A DNA stretch of 64,000 nucleotides, taken from NCBI RefSeq assembly GCF_963675165.1, contig NC_087382.1:3883963-3947962 (forward strand). Reading direction: 5' to 3'. The notes under the pieces are model-generated. The model ran no database searches. It was not told the DNA's origin and was given only the letters and a program-made list of their open reading frames with translations. Positions 11,764-21,610 of this stretch are shown one piece after another (position 1 is the first letter of the stretch; each line of letters begins with the position of its first letter). The stretch is from Halichondria panicea. Taxonomy: Eukaryota; Porifera; Demospongiae; Suberitida; Halichondriidae. The translations under genes and the position numbers were made by a program.

Positions 11764-11867
11764 TCTACAAAATGATATAATGGCTACAGCTATACTGGAG
11801 ACAACTATACTCTGTCTATACTCTGCTATATACATTGTGTTCAAGTTACTCAGACAGTTGAAACAGT

Positions 11868-12260
11868 TCAGCGGCCCCAAACGCGAACAGCTTTCTTCAC
11901 ACCACCCCATACTTTACGGCCGATTCGGTGTCTCTTCCACCAGCCCCATTGAGCATGAGCAGTCGTACCAGGAGTTTGGATGTCTGCCATAAACTTCATT
12001 AACTGAGCTTTCGTATTTTCGTCATCTCCTTCGTCCTGTTCCATATTAGCCAGCATCGACTGTAGGCTTGCCAAGTCAGCCGGCGAATCATCTTCATCTT
12101 GAATGTTTCGCATCAGAGCTTTTTTGAGAGCAGCTTGAACTTCTTCACTTTCCATAGCTTGCTCGATTACTTTCTGCATCTCAACTTCGTTTCCTCTAGG
12201 AGCTGCATACATGTAGCAGACCAGTGTAGCAAGGATTGTCACGGTGAACACAGCCTTCAT
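11868..12260 (-). CDS. Family C secreted precursor with Trp/Arg-rich mature peptide (C1)
   Basis: 130 aa, intronless. Residues 1-20 form a signal peptide (VFTVTILATLVCYMYA|APRG). The pro-region is acidic and helical (VIEQAMESEEVQAALKKAL; LASLQSMLANMEQDEGDD). The junction TPGTTAHAQ leads into a basic, Trp-rich peptide of about 27 residues beginning QWGWWKRHRIGRKVWGGVKK and ending VWGR. The C-terminal Gly-Arg could serve as an amidation signal after Arg removal. The frame stays open 17 codons upstream, but the Met before AVFTVT matches its paralogues. A small cationic antimicrobial-type peptide is the best guess; no activity can be read from sequence. Confidence 0.85.
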   Translation of the reverse strand: MKAVFTVTILATLVCYMYAAPRGNEVEMQKVIEQAMESEEVQAALKKALMRNIQDEDDSPADLASLQSMLANMEQDEGDDENTKAQLMKFMADIQTPGTTAHAQWGWWKRHRIGRKVWGGVKKAVRVWGR

Positions 12261-12344
12261 TCTCTTTTCTTTGTCGTATATGAAGTTTCTTGACAACAGA
12301 CTGAATACCAATATAGTAACTGTTATGGATATAGCTAAGGCCTA

Positions 12345-12420
12345 TTTATCGTCTTAAATAGTCGAGCCTCAAACCATGCATGTTAAAAACGTAAAGTAAA
12401 CTGCAGCTGGGCCCATGCAT
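12345..12420 (-). promoter_or_regulatory. Family C promoter with CAGCTGCAG and TATA-like box
   Basis: On the coding strand the order is CCCAGCTGCAGTTTACTTTACG, CATGCATGGTTTGAGGCTCGA, CTATTTAAGACG. The same order lies before the genes at 13225, 18190 (minus) and 20774. CTATTTAAG is the TATA equivalent, about 95 bases before the ATG. Confidence 0.6.
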
Positions 12421-12549
12421 GAGTTGATACATGAAATGAACATTGTATTTAAAAACTCAGTGAAATAAAACTAACTGCAGCTGGGACCATGGACCATGGA
12501 GCAAAAAGTTTATACTGATCCTTCAGCTGAGCAGCTGTAAAAGTCTACA

Positions 12550-12609
12550 TAGCCTCGAACAGGCCGATTAAAATTTTTTTTTGTAATCGGGCCTGGAACT
12601 GAGAACGGC
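12550..12609. mobile_element. TAGCCTCG-type short palindromic MITE, right end decayed
   Basis: TAGCCTCGAACAGGCCGATTA, a T-rich spacer, then TAATCGGGCCTGGAA. The terminal CGAGGCTA is lost on the right and no target duplication can be read. Compare 12818 and 15436. Confidence 0.6.
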
Positions 12610-12782
12610 TTTAGAATAGAGACTACAACCCCCTATATAGCTATTAGGTACTGCATCATGCATGCGTGGACCTATACCACGTTCCTTCCAAAAAGTACTT
12701 TAGGGCACACATCTTGTTAGTTTATACGCTACTAGTGTACATTGCAGAATTATTAAAAAAACAATCTGGCATAAGTTGTTTA

Positions 12783-12980
12783 AAAAAACCCGTTTGCTAT
12801 GCCAGTAGGACTGCTGCTAGCCTCGAGATTAGGCCGATTAAACGTATTTTAATCTGCCTGGATTCGAGGCTAGACTGCTGCCTAATGTGACAGTAGGAAG
12901 TGGGTTTGGCCATGGGCGGTTTTCCGGCCACCCACCTACAGCTCCAGAGCCCCGGTTTATAACCCACACCGTCTACACGG
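12783..12980. repeat. Block duplicated at 13808-13985
   Basis: CCGTTTGCTA...CAGTAGGAAGTGGG...CTACAGCTCCAGAGCCCC.GTTTATAACCCACAC is present in both places. It separates two family C genes and was probably copied with them. The short MITE at 12818 interrupts only this copy. Confidence 0.6.
12818..12872. mobile_element. TAGCCTCG-type MITE with 9-bp target duplication
   Basis: TAGCCTCGAG..AGGCCGATTA and its inverse TAATCTGCCTGGATTCGAGGCTA form a 55-bp near-palindrome. It is flanked by GACTGCTGC on both sides (12809-12817 and 12873-12881). A paralogous stretch at about 13825-13990 lacks the element, showing the uninterrupted neighbourhood. Confidence 0.85.
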
Positions 12981-13080
12981 GTGAAAACATCAGCATGAAG
13001 ATGAAACATAAGCAGCCTTCTAGGATTACTATTTACAATTCTGTTCAGTAATACAATACTCATTTTCATGTATGAACTTA

Positions 13081-13142
13081 TGCAGCTGCAGTTTGGTTTA
13101 CATTCTAACATGCATGCATGGTTTGAAGCTCGACTATTTAAT
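13081..13142 (+). promoter_or_regulatory. Family C promoter
   Basis: GCAGCTGCAGTTTGGTTTAC, then CATGCATGGTTTGAAGCTCGACTATTTAA: the same block order as at 20655-20715 and, on the minus strand, at 12345-12420. Confidence 0.6.
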
Positions 13143-13224
13143 GACGATGATAGGCCCAATTATCCATAACTATATATTTCCATTCAGCCTGTTGTCAAGA
13201 ACTTCCTACAACGAAGAAAAGAGA

Positions 13225-13623
13225 ATGAATACTGTGTTCACCGTGACAATCCTCGCTATACTGGTCTGCTACATGTATGCAGCTCCTAGAGCGGGAAACG
13301 AAAATGAAATGCAGAAAGTAATTGAGCAAGCTATGGAGAGTGAAGAAGTTCAAGCTGCTCTCAAACAAGCACTGATGCAGGGAAGCATTCAAGATGAAGA
13401 TGATTCGCCGGCTGACTTGGCAAGCCTACAGTCGATGCTGGCTAATATGGAACAGAATGAGGGAGATGACGAAAATACGAAAGCTCAGTTAATAAAGTTA
13501 ATGGCGGACATCCAAACTCCTGGTACGACTGCTCATGCTCAATGGAAGTGGTGGAAGAAACACCGAATCGGCCACAAAATCTGGCGTGGTGTGAAGAAAA
13601 CTGTTAGTTGGATTGGCCGTTGA
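13225..13623 (+). CDS. Family C secreted precursor (C2)
   Basis: 132 aa, intronless. Signal peptide NTVFTVTILAILVCYMYA, acidic pro-region (VIEQAMESEEVQAALKQAL, QDEDDSPADLASLQSMLANM), junction TPGTTAHAQ and basic tail QWKWWKKHRIGHKIWRGVKK ending WIGR. Compared with C1 the pro-region is nearly unchanged, while several tail positions differ (GWWKR to KWWKK, RK to HK, GG to RG). The open frame extends 51 codons upstream, but the start is set by paralogy and by the promoter lying inside that extension. Confidence 0.85.
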   Translation: MNTVFTVTILAILVCYMYAAPRAGNENEMQKVIEQAMESEEVQAALKQALMQGSIQDEDDSPADLASLQSMLANMEQNEGDDENTKAQLIKLMADIQTPGTTAHAQWKWWKKHRIGHKIWRGVKKTVSWIGR

Positions 13624-13756
13624 GGAATTGAGAAGTAGAGTAGACAGAAGAGTGAATTGAATGGACTTGTTTTGTGACGGCATGTACTTGTACTTGCGCA
13701 ATTTTATGTTGTGTGACGTTGACTCTTGTAGGCCTATGCTTTATTTATATAGCAAG

Positions 13757-13762
13757 AATAAA
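13757..13762 (+). terminator. Polyadenylation signal of C2
   Basis: AATAAA about 134 bases after the stop, on the coding strand. Confidence 0.55.
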
Positions 13763-14099
13763 AATACGTACATGTACACGATTGTTTCTCTTATAAATTA
13801 TTAGCAAAGCAATAATTGTTGAAAAAACCGTTTGCTACTGCCTAATGAAAGACAGTAGGGATGCTACCTAATGAAAGGTAGTAGGGCTGCTGACTGACAT
13901 AAATGAAAGACAGTAGGAAGTGGGATGACCAGTTTCCCGCCACCCAGCTACAGCTCCAGAGCCCCTGTTTATAACCCACACACTACATGGATGAACTGCA
14001 ACGTAGGAGGAAGGGATCTTTTAGCCTCGGTCTCAGGCCGCACTAAAGATGAGGCCTAGTGGGTACTACTGGGATATTACGGTATGTCTTTGTTATACT

Positions 14100-14733
14100 C
14101 AGTGGCGTAGCCAGAGGGGGGCAGAGGGTGCTCCAGCACCCCCCTCTCTGGCCTCAGACTCTGCTCCACAAGTTCCTTAGCTAAGCTACATGTAGCTAGC
14201 TAGCTTATATGAGAAAACTAGAGCCGCGATCAACTCAAAACTCCACCTCCAACTAGCTAGCTCCACCTCCAAATTTCATTCCAGCCAGTGCACATGCGCA
14301 AAGCCACGTGGGCTGAGCAGACCAAGCCCCCACAGAGTTGCAGACTATTCAGCAGCTATCACCATCATCATCATGTCACTCTTTCAGTTGAGCCCAGTTC
14401 ACAGAGCAGCACTGCAAAACTGCAAGTGGCTTGCCACCCTGTCCTGCTAATTCACAAGCAGAACCTGGTTAGCAGCTGCATGATTTAATTAATTGTCACA
14501 ACTCAAAACAATGCATTTTATAGGACATAATTCAGATGAAGATGTGGCTTAACCACCAGTACCCTCAAAGCAGCAGTACCCTCATTTTTTTAGCCAGATT
14601 GCGTTAGAATCAATCTCAGAGCATGTAACAACAAAAATTTTCTATGCGTATTTTGCACCGCTGGAGCGCACTGGTAATTCAGACAATCCATTCATCCAGC
14701 ACCCCCCTCTCTCAAATCCTGGCTACGCCCCTG
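14100..14733. mobile_element. CAGTGGCGTAGCCAG-type MITE (hAT-like ends), 5-bp duplication
   Basis: The left end CAGTGGCGTAGCCAG is inverted as CTGGCTACGCCCCTG at the right. ATACT flanks both sides (14095-14099, 14734-14738). CAGNG termini are typical of hAT elements, and some hAT groups make 5-6 bp duplications. No transposase: a 66-codon frame inside is not convincing. Confidence 0.7.
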
Positions 14734-15094
14734 ATACTCTCTGAGGATGAACACATGCATGCAGAAAACGACTGATTATAACGTACTTGGGTATCAGGTA
14801 CATGCAGTGCTAGGATGGAAAGAGTGGCAAACAGAGAAGAGGCCTACAGATTCCAAGGTACTGTATTCCGACAGTAGGCCGGTATTTAATTTATAGACAT
14901 GTATGGAGTATAGTTACATACCTGCACCCCCTCTAGCTCTCTATCGTGTGAGCGCCCCCTCAAGTCTAGGGGGTTAAGTTGTGAGGTTCATGGCTTGCCT
15001 GCTGTGTTCGACTGGAGAGCCTAGGAGTCAACGAAGGTGTATCAGAAAGTGAGTTAACTGGTTGATTTTTAATGTCGTGTCCTGGATCCCAGAA

Positions 15095-15431
15095 GAGGCT
15101 GGAACTACTTGACCTTAGCTAATTAAGGTCACTATTTCTCCAAACGTCTCTTACAGACTACTTTAATTTTAGTGTACATGTATGTATTAAAGCTTAAAAC
15201 GTTATTTTGCATTTTATTTTCGCCAATTTTGTGCAGAGATGCAGTGCTCTTGTGTTAGCCTCGAGCCTTGTTCTCGAAGTCAACCCATAGCTGGCCTCAA
15301 TACTTGTATATCTCTGCATCTGAGCAAAATTGACAAAAACAAAATTTGACCCCCCCCCCTAAAAATAACATTTTAAGCTTACAGTAGAAGTTTGGAGAAA
15401 TTCAATAATTAGGTAATGTGGTTCCAGCCTT
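15095..15431. mobile_element. Degenerate foldback element
   Basis: Arms at 15095-15250 (AGGCTGGAACTAC, TTTCTCCAAACG, AGCTTAAAACGTTATTTTG, AATTTTGTGCAGAGATGCAG) recur inverted at 15305-15431, with a poly-C run in the right arm. The arms have drifted, so it is old. A smaller inverted repeat (GCGTCCTAAATGGAGGTA / TACCTCCAATTAGACGC) follows at 15489-15584. Confidence 0.55.
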
Positions 15432-15435
15432 GATG

Positions 15436-15482
15436 TAGCCTCGAGACCAGGCCGATTAATAATCGGCCTGGATTCGAGGCTA
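15436..15482. mobile_element. TAGCCTCG-type MITE, perfect 47-bp palindrome, 9-bp duplication
   Basis: TAGCCTCGAGACCAGGCCGATTA and its inverse flank a 1-2 base centre. GCCTTGATG is duplicated on both sides (15427-15435 and 15483-15491). This is the cleanest copy in the window. Confidence 0.9.
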
Positions 15483-15694
15483 GCCTTGATGCGTCCTAAA
15501 TGGAGGTAAATGTAACCACACCCTAGCCTTGCCCACTGAAATCGAGGCAGTTAGACTACGTGGAGCTACCTCCAATTAGACGCAACATAATTTTTAAACG
15601 TCCAAAAGAAAAAAGCAACCTCTGGCAGATGTCGTAATTAAATCACTAAAATTAGTTACTATAATTCTTAATACATAATTCTCTGTTATCTAGG

Positions 15695-15945
15695 TTGCAA
15701 GCATTGGTCAGACGGCAAGCTTGTGTGTGCTCAAGTTTGTTAGAAATCCTGCAAAGCAATTTTCCTTTGATTGGAGCAAAGTGGGAGATGATGACACACA
15801 GCACCTGTTCTCAGCAAATCCAACACTGTGAGCTTCCCGAGTGTGAGAGAGGAGGACTTTGGTCATTACCAGTGTGAAGTGAAGGATGCAGCTGCTGGGA
15901 AAGTGCTCCTCACTCTCTACATAGCTCTCTACAAAGAGGACACGT
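15695..15945 (+). pseudogene. Ig-domain exon with a reading-frame shift
   Basis: One frame reads GQTASLCVLKF then FSFDWSKVGDDD, the B and C strands of an Ig domain, and ends at a TGA near 15828. A shifted frame reads SNTVSFPSVREEDFGHYQC, the D-to-F strands with the F-strand Cys. Together they make one Ig domain interrupted by a frameshift. An acceptor (ATCTAG|G) lies just before it. Given the intact Death-domain exon downstream, this may be a decayed Ig-Death receptor or adaptor gene, or a sequencing indel. Confidence 0.5.
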
Positions 15946-16315
15946 CAGTTATCTAACCTCAAGTATAACTACTTTCTTTGCTGTTCGTAATTTTATCATA
16001 TACTAAGTACTACGTATTTCTATTTACATGTATTAAAAACGCATGCAATACAGTACAAGCAATAAAATCACTATTTACGATAATTACACACTATCTATCT
16101 TACTTCCATTATTTAATCAGTTCCATCGGATTGCTATTCGAAAGCTGGAAAATACATTATCTTGATTCCTACGAGCCCGGCATTCCCCATTGTTATACAC
16201 ATGTTGTGTTGCTTATAATATTATTGTAATTATTTGTGCATTTTCTGATGCTTATTGTACCCAATTTGTCATAAAACTGGCCATTTTTCAATGCAATATG
16301 TACTTGTGTGTGTAG

Positions 16316-16674
16316 GATCGTCACAAGAGGAACCTACTAGCAGAAACCAAACAGTAGAAATTGCACAACAACAGTCGTCCATTGTTTTGACTGGAGATGA
16401 TATTTTAACAATTTTTGAGAAGCTGAGAAGTGCAAGCAAAGATTGGTTCAACTTGGGACTGGGTCTCGGAATGAAGATTACTGATTTGGAAGACATTGAA
16501 GATGAACACCGCCATAACAAACGCCCCCTAATGAAGGTGGTAGCCAAGCGTCTTGAAGTCACTGATTCAGAACATCCAATGACATGGCCTTACATATGTG
16601 AATGTCTAAGGAGGTCTACTGTTGAGCGTAACGATGTAGCCGAGGAAATTGAAGCATCAGGACTATGTGGCTAA
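16316..16674 (+). CDS. Death-domain protein, last exon (rest of gene uncertain)
   Basis: After an acceptor (TGTGTAG|GATCG) an open frame of about 118 codons runs to TAA at 16674. A Ser/Gln linker leads into a six-helix Death-fold pattern: DDILTIFEKLRSASKDWFNLG, then MKITDLEDIEDEH, PLMKVVAKRLEV, WPYICECLRR and NDVAEEIEAS. Death domains mediate homotypic assembly in apoptosis and immune signalling. Upstream is a broken Ig exon (15695-15945); no first exon or signal peptide was identified, so the piece may be non-functional. The exon itself shows no damage. Confidence 0.6.
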
Positions 16675-16916
16675 AGACGTTATCTTGAACAGGACATTAG
16701 ATACTTCTTCACACAACACAATTAGTTTGTACGTTTTTATTTTATTTTTATGCGTGTATAATAAGTATGTTTATGTTTATACAGTACAGAAATGATAAAT
16801 GAGCTGCATGATAATTATTATAACAGTTTGTTCCTGGTAAGGGATAACTTCAGTTGCGCAGCATCTTATTAGGTGTTAGTTTGACGATCCTTACCCACTG
16901 ACCATGCGGTACTAGC

Positions 16917-16939
16917 AATCGGCCTGGATTCGAGGCTAA
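16917..16939. mobile_element. Right half of a TAGCCTCG-type MITE
   Basis: AATCGGCCTGGATTCGAGGCTA without its left half. Confidence 0.6.
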
Positions 16940-17029
16940 CAAAGTACTTGCACTATATAGCACGCACTACTCGCGAGCACGGCGCTGCTATTACTAACCG
17001 TCTACTAGTACCTCAACAACACAAGTCTC

Positions 17030-17760
17030 TAGATTTGTGCATATAATTATAGCATATCAATATAGGCTCTACGTCTTGTGTTTGTTATTATTATATGAGA
17101 TTAAATTTGGGATTCGTATAAGCAAGTCTCCAAACATGTTCGGGGAACTATTTACTTTTATGATGAAAGTGAAAGTTATTAACTTAACTTGCTCTACAAA
17201 CTTGTAATATACTTATAGTCTTAACTACATGGCCTATAAAGGGAGGCAGAGTCTTCCCCTCATGCAGTTCTCGAAGTCTTGCCGCACTGCATGGTACTAC
17301 CGTTGCACCCCTTTAGATCATCATCATGTCATAAAACTAGGATCACAATAATAAATTATTATGCTGAGAATAATCCTTAATTAGACACTGATCACTGGCA
17401 TGATCTAACTTTATCTATGGTTATAGGTCTAACTTTTGGAGATGACGAAAATACGAAAGCTCGTTTATGGCAGACATGCTAACTTCTGGTACGACTGATG
17501 CATGAAACTGATACATGAAATTACAAACTCAGTAAAATGTATATTGCAGCTGGGAACACGAGCAACAAAAGTTTTTGGAGCATTATCAAAATCGCAATTT
17601 TGAAACTAATAAAAGTTCTTATATAATATATATACACTGACTCAGCATACTGCATAACAAACCATAAATGCACTTTCATTGGCATGTTGCACTTTTTTCT
17701 ACAAAATAATGATTGTGGCTACAGCTATAAGTTACTTACTCTATAACGATAACTTCTTTG
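17030..17760. repeat. Duplicated block (copy at 41715-42430) carrying a family C fragment
   Basis: Shared landmarks are ACGTCTTGTGTTTGTTAT, CATGGTACTACCGTTGC, AGGATCACAAT and GGGAACACGAGCAACAAAAG. At 17438-17510 a piece of family C coding sequence (GATGACGAAAATACGAAAGC ... GGTACGACTG) survives without start or tail. The phrase AAGTTTTTGGAGCATTATCAAAAT resembles part of the gene F tail near 20028. No intact gene in the block. Confidence 0.6.
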
Positions 17761-17803
17761 TCTACTATACATTGTTCAAATTCAGTCAGTCAGTTGAAAC
17801 AGT

Positions 17804-18190
17804 TCAACGGCCCCAAATCCTCTTTACACCACGCCAGACTTTGTGGCCGATTCGGTGTTTCTTCCACCAGCGCCATTGAGCATGAGCAGTCGTACCAGGA
17901 GTTTGGATGTTCGCCATAAACTTCATTAACTGAGCTTTCGTATTTTCGTCATCTCCTCCGTTCTGTTCCATATTAGCCAGCATCGACTGTAGGCTTGCCA
18001 AGTCAGCTGGAGAATCATCTTCATCTTGAATGCTTCCCTGCATTAGAGCTTGTTTGAGAGCAGCTTGAACTTCTTCACTCTCCATAGCTTGCTCGATTAC
18101 TTTCTGCATCTCGACTTCATTTCCTCTAGGAGCTGCATACATGTAGCAGACCAGTGTAGCGAGGATTGTCACAGTGAACACAGCCTTCAT
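17804..18190 (-). CDS. Family C secreted precursor (C3)
   Basis: 128 aa, intronless. Signal peptide and pro-region are nearly identical to C1, with MQGSIQDEDDSPADLASL and NMEQNGGDDENTKAQLMKFM. The junction TPGTTAHAQ leads into QWRWWKKHRIGHKVWRGVKR, ending IWGR. The tail is two residues shorter than C1. The usual AATAAA in its 3' flank has decayed to AAAAAA (near 17690), so poly(A) usage is uncertain. Start chosen at the Met before KAVFTVT, though the frame is open 34 codons further. Confidence 0.83.
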   Translation of the reverse strand: MKAVFTVTILATLVCYMYAAPRGNEVEMQKVIEQAMESEEVQAALKQALMQGSIQDEDDSPADLASLQSMLANMEQNGGDDENTKAQLMKFMANIQTPGTTAHAQWRWWKKHRIGHKVWRGVKRIWGR

Positions 18191-18265
18191 TCTCTTTTCT
18201 TCGTCATGTGAAGCTTCTTGATAATTAACCTGGATTGTTCTAACCAGACAAAATGAATGCATCTC

Positions 18266-18760
18266 CATTATATACTCGAGCTTCAAACGCATGTAAAGTA
18301 CTTGTAACTAAACTCCAGCTGGGGCCATGGGGCTGCTACATGAAATGAACAAGAAAGCATGTATTAAACTATCATGTTCAAACAAACGTTTTACAATCAG
18401 TGAAATATGTATTGTGATATAGGACTTGTAACTAAACTCCAGCTGGGGCCATGGGCTGTTACATGAAATGAACAAGAAAGCATGATTGTATTAAACTTTC
18501 ACATTCGATAACAAAATAATGTCTTCCGAACTCAGTAAAATGTATCTGAATAGTACAACTAAAAAGTCTAACCTGGTGCCATGACCACCCCCATGAGCTG
18601 ATACATGAAATGAACAAGAAAGCATGTATCATGTTCAATAACAAACGTCTTACAAACTCAGTGAAAGTACAACTAAAATCTATCTGAGGCCATGAGCTGA
18701 AACATGAAATGAACAAGAAAAGATGTACTAAACTATCTGTTCAATAACTTTCTGTGAAAT
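18266..18760 (-). promoter_or_regulatory. Family C promoter and tandem CAGCTGGGGCCATG repeats
   Basis: On the coding strand GAGTATATAATGG (about 18266-18278) is the TATA box. Upstream, a unit with CCAGCTGGGGCCATG, ACATGAAATGAACAAGAAAGCATG and AACTCAGTGAAA.TGTA is repeated about four times (18310-18720) with drift. The same words occur near 12400-12480 and 20640. They lie between this gene and the divergent gene at 18886, so they could act on both. Confidence 0.5.
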
Positions 18761-18885
18761 GTACATAAAGTATTTGTTCCCATGCATATAAACGTATAGT
18801 CCTCAATAGTAATCGTATGGTATGCATGCGTCCTGAGATTTATATAAGTGGCATTAACAGACAGATCCACACAAAAAAATTCACC

Positions 18886-20376
18886 ATGAAGCTCACACTG
18901 CTATTGCTATTGGTGGGTATTTCCAACTTATGTGTCAGTGCACAATCTTCTTCTGCGGAGAGTGGCATTTCGAAAAGCTTTGATCAGCAACGAAATGAGT
19001 TAGAGCCAACGGATCAAGATGAAGAGGAGCTTGCACAAGCTTTATCTTCTCTCTTGACACAAACACAGGAATACGGAGATGCTCAAGGAATTGGTGATGA
19101 GGATGTGGAAACTTTGAATGCTCTCGCTGAAATGCAGGATGAAGAATTGGAGCAAGCCTTGACTAACGCAATTGCTGATGATGATGGTGCATTCATCACT
19201 GCACTTAAGGATGTACAAAAAAAACATGGCGATGAAAATGCAAGCATACAAGATTCTGACACACCAAGCAAAGAATGGCATTCTCTGATTAACGTGATTG
19301 TAAAGACTGAAGATGAGGATGGCCGCCTAAGTAAGCAAGGACCTCACCAACTTGAAAGAGAAAGAAGAGAAGCAACAGAAGGTGGTTTCACTAACAAACT
19401 TACCGAAACTCAAAATGAAAATGATGATACAAGCATGAATGCTGAGCTTGAGAAAATAGAGCAAGACAAAGTGAGGGACAAGGAAGCTTTGCAAGTGTTA
19501 GCAAATGCTCTTGCAGAAGTACAGCAAGTAGACCAAACAGAGCAAGAACTTGAAAATGAACTAGCTTCTATTCAGTACAGCAACGAGGATGATGGAAATA
19601 TTCAAGATGGTAAACTGATTAATGAAGCTATGATGGAAAAACTCTCTGCAAAAGATGATAATACTCAAAGTCAAGACCACGATGAAGATATACAAGCAGT
19701 TTCGAATGAGCACATGCCCTCCAAGCAGGCAGCCGCAATTCAAAGAGATGAAAACGCAGCCAAGGTAGTCTCAAAATTATATTCAACGGCTAAGGTACAA
19801 TGGAGACGTCGTAGACGATGGCGACGCCCAACAAGAATCATTCGAAGATCTATCCGCAGAATTGTAAGGGTCGTTCGAAAACCAATTCGCAAAATTTCAA
19901 GGGTAATTCGAAAAGTTCGCCGCATTCGTAAACTAAAAAGAATAATTCGAAAAGCTATTAAAAAGATTCAACCTAAACGCCTAATCCGCCGGATATCAAA
20001 AGTTATCCGAAAGAGTCACCCCAAGAAAGTTTTTGGAACATTATCAAAATTGCTTAAAATGTTGAAACCAAAAACAAGCTTCTTGAAAAAGCTCATTGCA
20101 AAAGCAGGAAAATTGCTCAAGAAGGCTGTTAAGTATCCCAAGAAACTCGGCTCAAAGGCACTTCAGTACGTATTGGGCTTACTTGGTAAAGGAAAAGAAG
20201 TTACTAGCATCAAAAACAGTTCAGGAGGAAGTACAGGTGATAAAAATGGGAAATCGGGAACAAGGAGTAAAGGAAGAGGATCTTGGCTGACAAAGCTCAC
20301 TGAAAATGATGGCAACAGTTTCTTGAAGAAAATGATTGTCGTTATCAAAAAGTATGGGCGTAAACGAAAAGGATGA
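18886..20376 (+). CDS. Long secreted precursor with Arg/Lys/Ile-rich basic domain (family F)
   Basis: 496 aa, intronless, the longest of the group. Residues 1-20 are a signal peptide (LTLLLLLVGISNLCVSA|Q). Residues 25-300 are acidic with repeated LAEMQDEE, LANALAEVQQV and ELASIQ motifs. At residue 304 the junction STAKVQW switches to a basic half of about 190 residues: WRRRRRWRRP, then repeated I-I-R/I-R-K units (RKPIRKISRVIRKVRRIRK), LLKMLKPK helices, a Ser/Gly/Lys linker and a final RKRKG. CACCATGAAG fits an animal start context, and TATATAAG lies at about 18840. Internal basic pairs could yield several peptides. No homologue recognised. Confidence 0.8.
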   Translation: MKLTLLLLLVGISNLCVSAQSSSAESGISKSFDQQRNELEPTDQDEEELAQALSSLLTQTQEYGDAQGIGDEDVETLNALAEMQDEELEQALTNAIADDDGAFITALKDVQKKHGDENASIQDSDTPSKEWHSLINVIVKTEDEDGRLSKQGPHQLERERREATEGGFTNKLTETQNENDDTSMNAELEKIEQDKVRDKEALQVLANALAEVQQVDQTEQELENELASIQYSNEDDGNIQDGKLINEAMMEKLSAKDDNTQSQDHDEDIQAVSNEHMPSKQAAAIQRDENAAKVVSKLYSTAKVQWRRRRRWRRPTRIIRRSIRRIVRVVRKPIRKISRVIRKVRRIRKLKRIIRKAIKKIQPKRLIRRISKVIRKSHPKKVFGTLSKLLKMLKPKTSFLKKLIAKAGKLLKKAVKYPKKLGSKALQYVLGLLGKGKEVTSIKNSSGGSTGDKNGKSGTRSKGRGSWLTKLTENDGNSFLKKMIVVIKKYGRKRKG

Positions 20377-20654
20377 ACAAGTTAGACCGTGAACAATATT
20401 ATAGCTAGACAGCCTTATGATTATTATGCAGTTTAGTACACACAAATTTTATAACCTTACAACAGGTGATTTTTTTGTATGCAGATATGACATAATTATA
20501 CAGTCATGTAAAGGGAAGCAGGCCGAAATTGGCAAATTCATTCTCTCTCAAATAAGTTTGATGACAACTCATTGAAATTAAAGGTTAAACGTGCTCAAGT
20601 TTAGTTGATAATGAGATTGAATGCATGGTTGATTTGTTGTATCAACTCATGTAT

Positions 20655-20715
20655 GGCCCCAGCTGCAGTTTACGTTTCTAATATGATGCATGGTTTGAAG
20701 CTCGACTATTTAAGA
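20655..20715 (+). promoter_or_regulatory. Family C promoter
   Basis: GGCCCCAGCTGCAGTTTACG, GCATGGTTTGAAGCTCGACTATTTAAGAC, shared with 13081-13142. Confidence 0.6.
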
Positions 20716-20773
20716 CAATGATAGACCGTAACTATATTGCCCCATTCAGCCTTCACACGACAAAGAAAATAGA

Positions 20774-21169
20774 ATGAATACTGTGTTCACCGTGACAATC
20801 CTCGCTACATTGGTCTGCTACATGTATGCAGCTCCTAGAGGAAACGAAGTCAAGATACAGAAAGTAATCGAGCAAGCTATGGAGAGTGAGGAAATTCAAG
20901 CTGCTCTCAAACAAGCTCTGATGCAGGGAAGCATTCAAGATGAAGATGATTCGCCGGCTGACTTGGCAAGCCTACAGTCGATGCTGGCTAATATGGAACA
21001 AGATGAAGGAGATGACGAAAATACGAAAGCTCAGTTAATGAAGTTTATGGCAGACATCCAAACTCCTGGTACGACTGCTCATGCTCAATGGGGCTGGTGG
21101 AAGAGACACCGAATTGGCCGCAAAGTCTGGGGTGGTGTGAAGAAAGCTGTTCGCATTTGGGGCCGCTGA
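20774..21169 (+). CDS. Family C secreted precursor (C4)
   Basis: 131 aa, intronless. Signal peptide NTVFTVTILATLVCYMYA, acidic pro-region with LASLQSMLANMEQDEGDD, junction TPGTTAHAQ, tail QWGWWKRHRIGRKVWGGVKK ending IWGR. The tail equals C1 (11868) but for one residue, while the first codons resemble C2 (13225), so this copy combines features of both. AATAAA follows at 21276. Confidence 0.86.
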   Translation: MNTVFTVTILATLVCYMYAAPRGNEVKIQKVIEQAMESEEIQAALKQALMQGSIQDEDDSPADLASLQSMLANMEQDEGDDENTKAQLMKFMADIQTPGTTAHAQWGWWKRHRIGRKVWGGVKKAVRIWGR

Positions 21170-21275
21170 ATTGTTTCAACTATCTGACTAACTTGAACAC
21201 AATGTAGCAGAGTATAGACAGAGTATAGTTGTCTTAATAGAGTATAGCTGTATAGCCATTAATCATTTTGTAGAA

Positions 21276-21281
21276 AATAAA
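21276..21281 (+). terminator. Polyadenylation signal of C4
   Basis: TTGTAGAAAATAAAGTGCAAC, about 107 bases after the stop. Confidence 0.65.
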
Positions 21282-21610
21282 GTGCAACATGCAGTTATAA
21301 TGACATAATGTTGATATGCAGTATTCTGAGTCAGTGCACTTGCTGTCTATATATATTATAGTTCTGAACGTTTAGAGGACCAAATGCAGTGCTACAAGAG
21401 TTTCTTGTTGTCAATTTCGAGCCATATACGAGAATTGCTACACTGTACACTGTAGTGGGGAAGTCAGTATAATCCATGACTATAGAAGCCTATAATACTC
21501 TTACTTGTACTTCATTAATTTCTTGGCCCATGGTCCAAAGCCGTAAAATTATAGGGCCCCTACCAAATTTTGAACATCATTTGAAAGGACGGTCTCTTTC
21601 CTTAATCTCT

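Noticed and set aside
16255-16315. An ATG-initiated extension in front of the Death-domain exon
   Set aside because: An acceptor (TGTGTAG|G) precedes the conserved part, and the extension is AT-rich without domain character.
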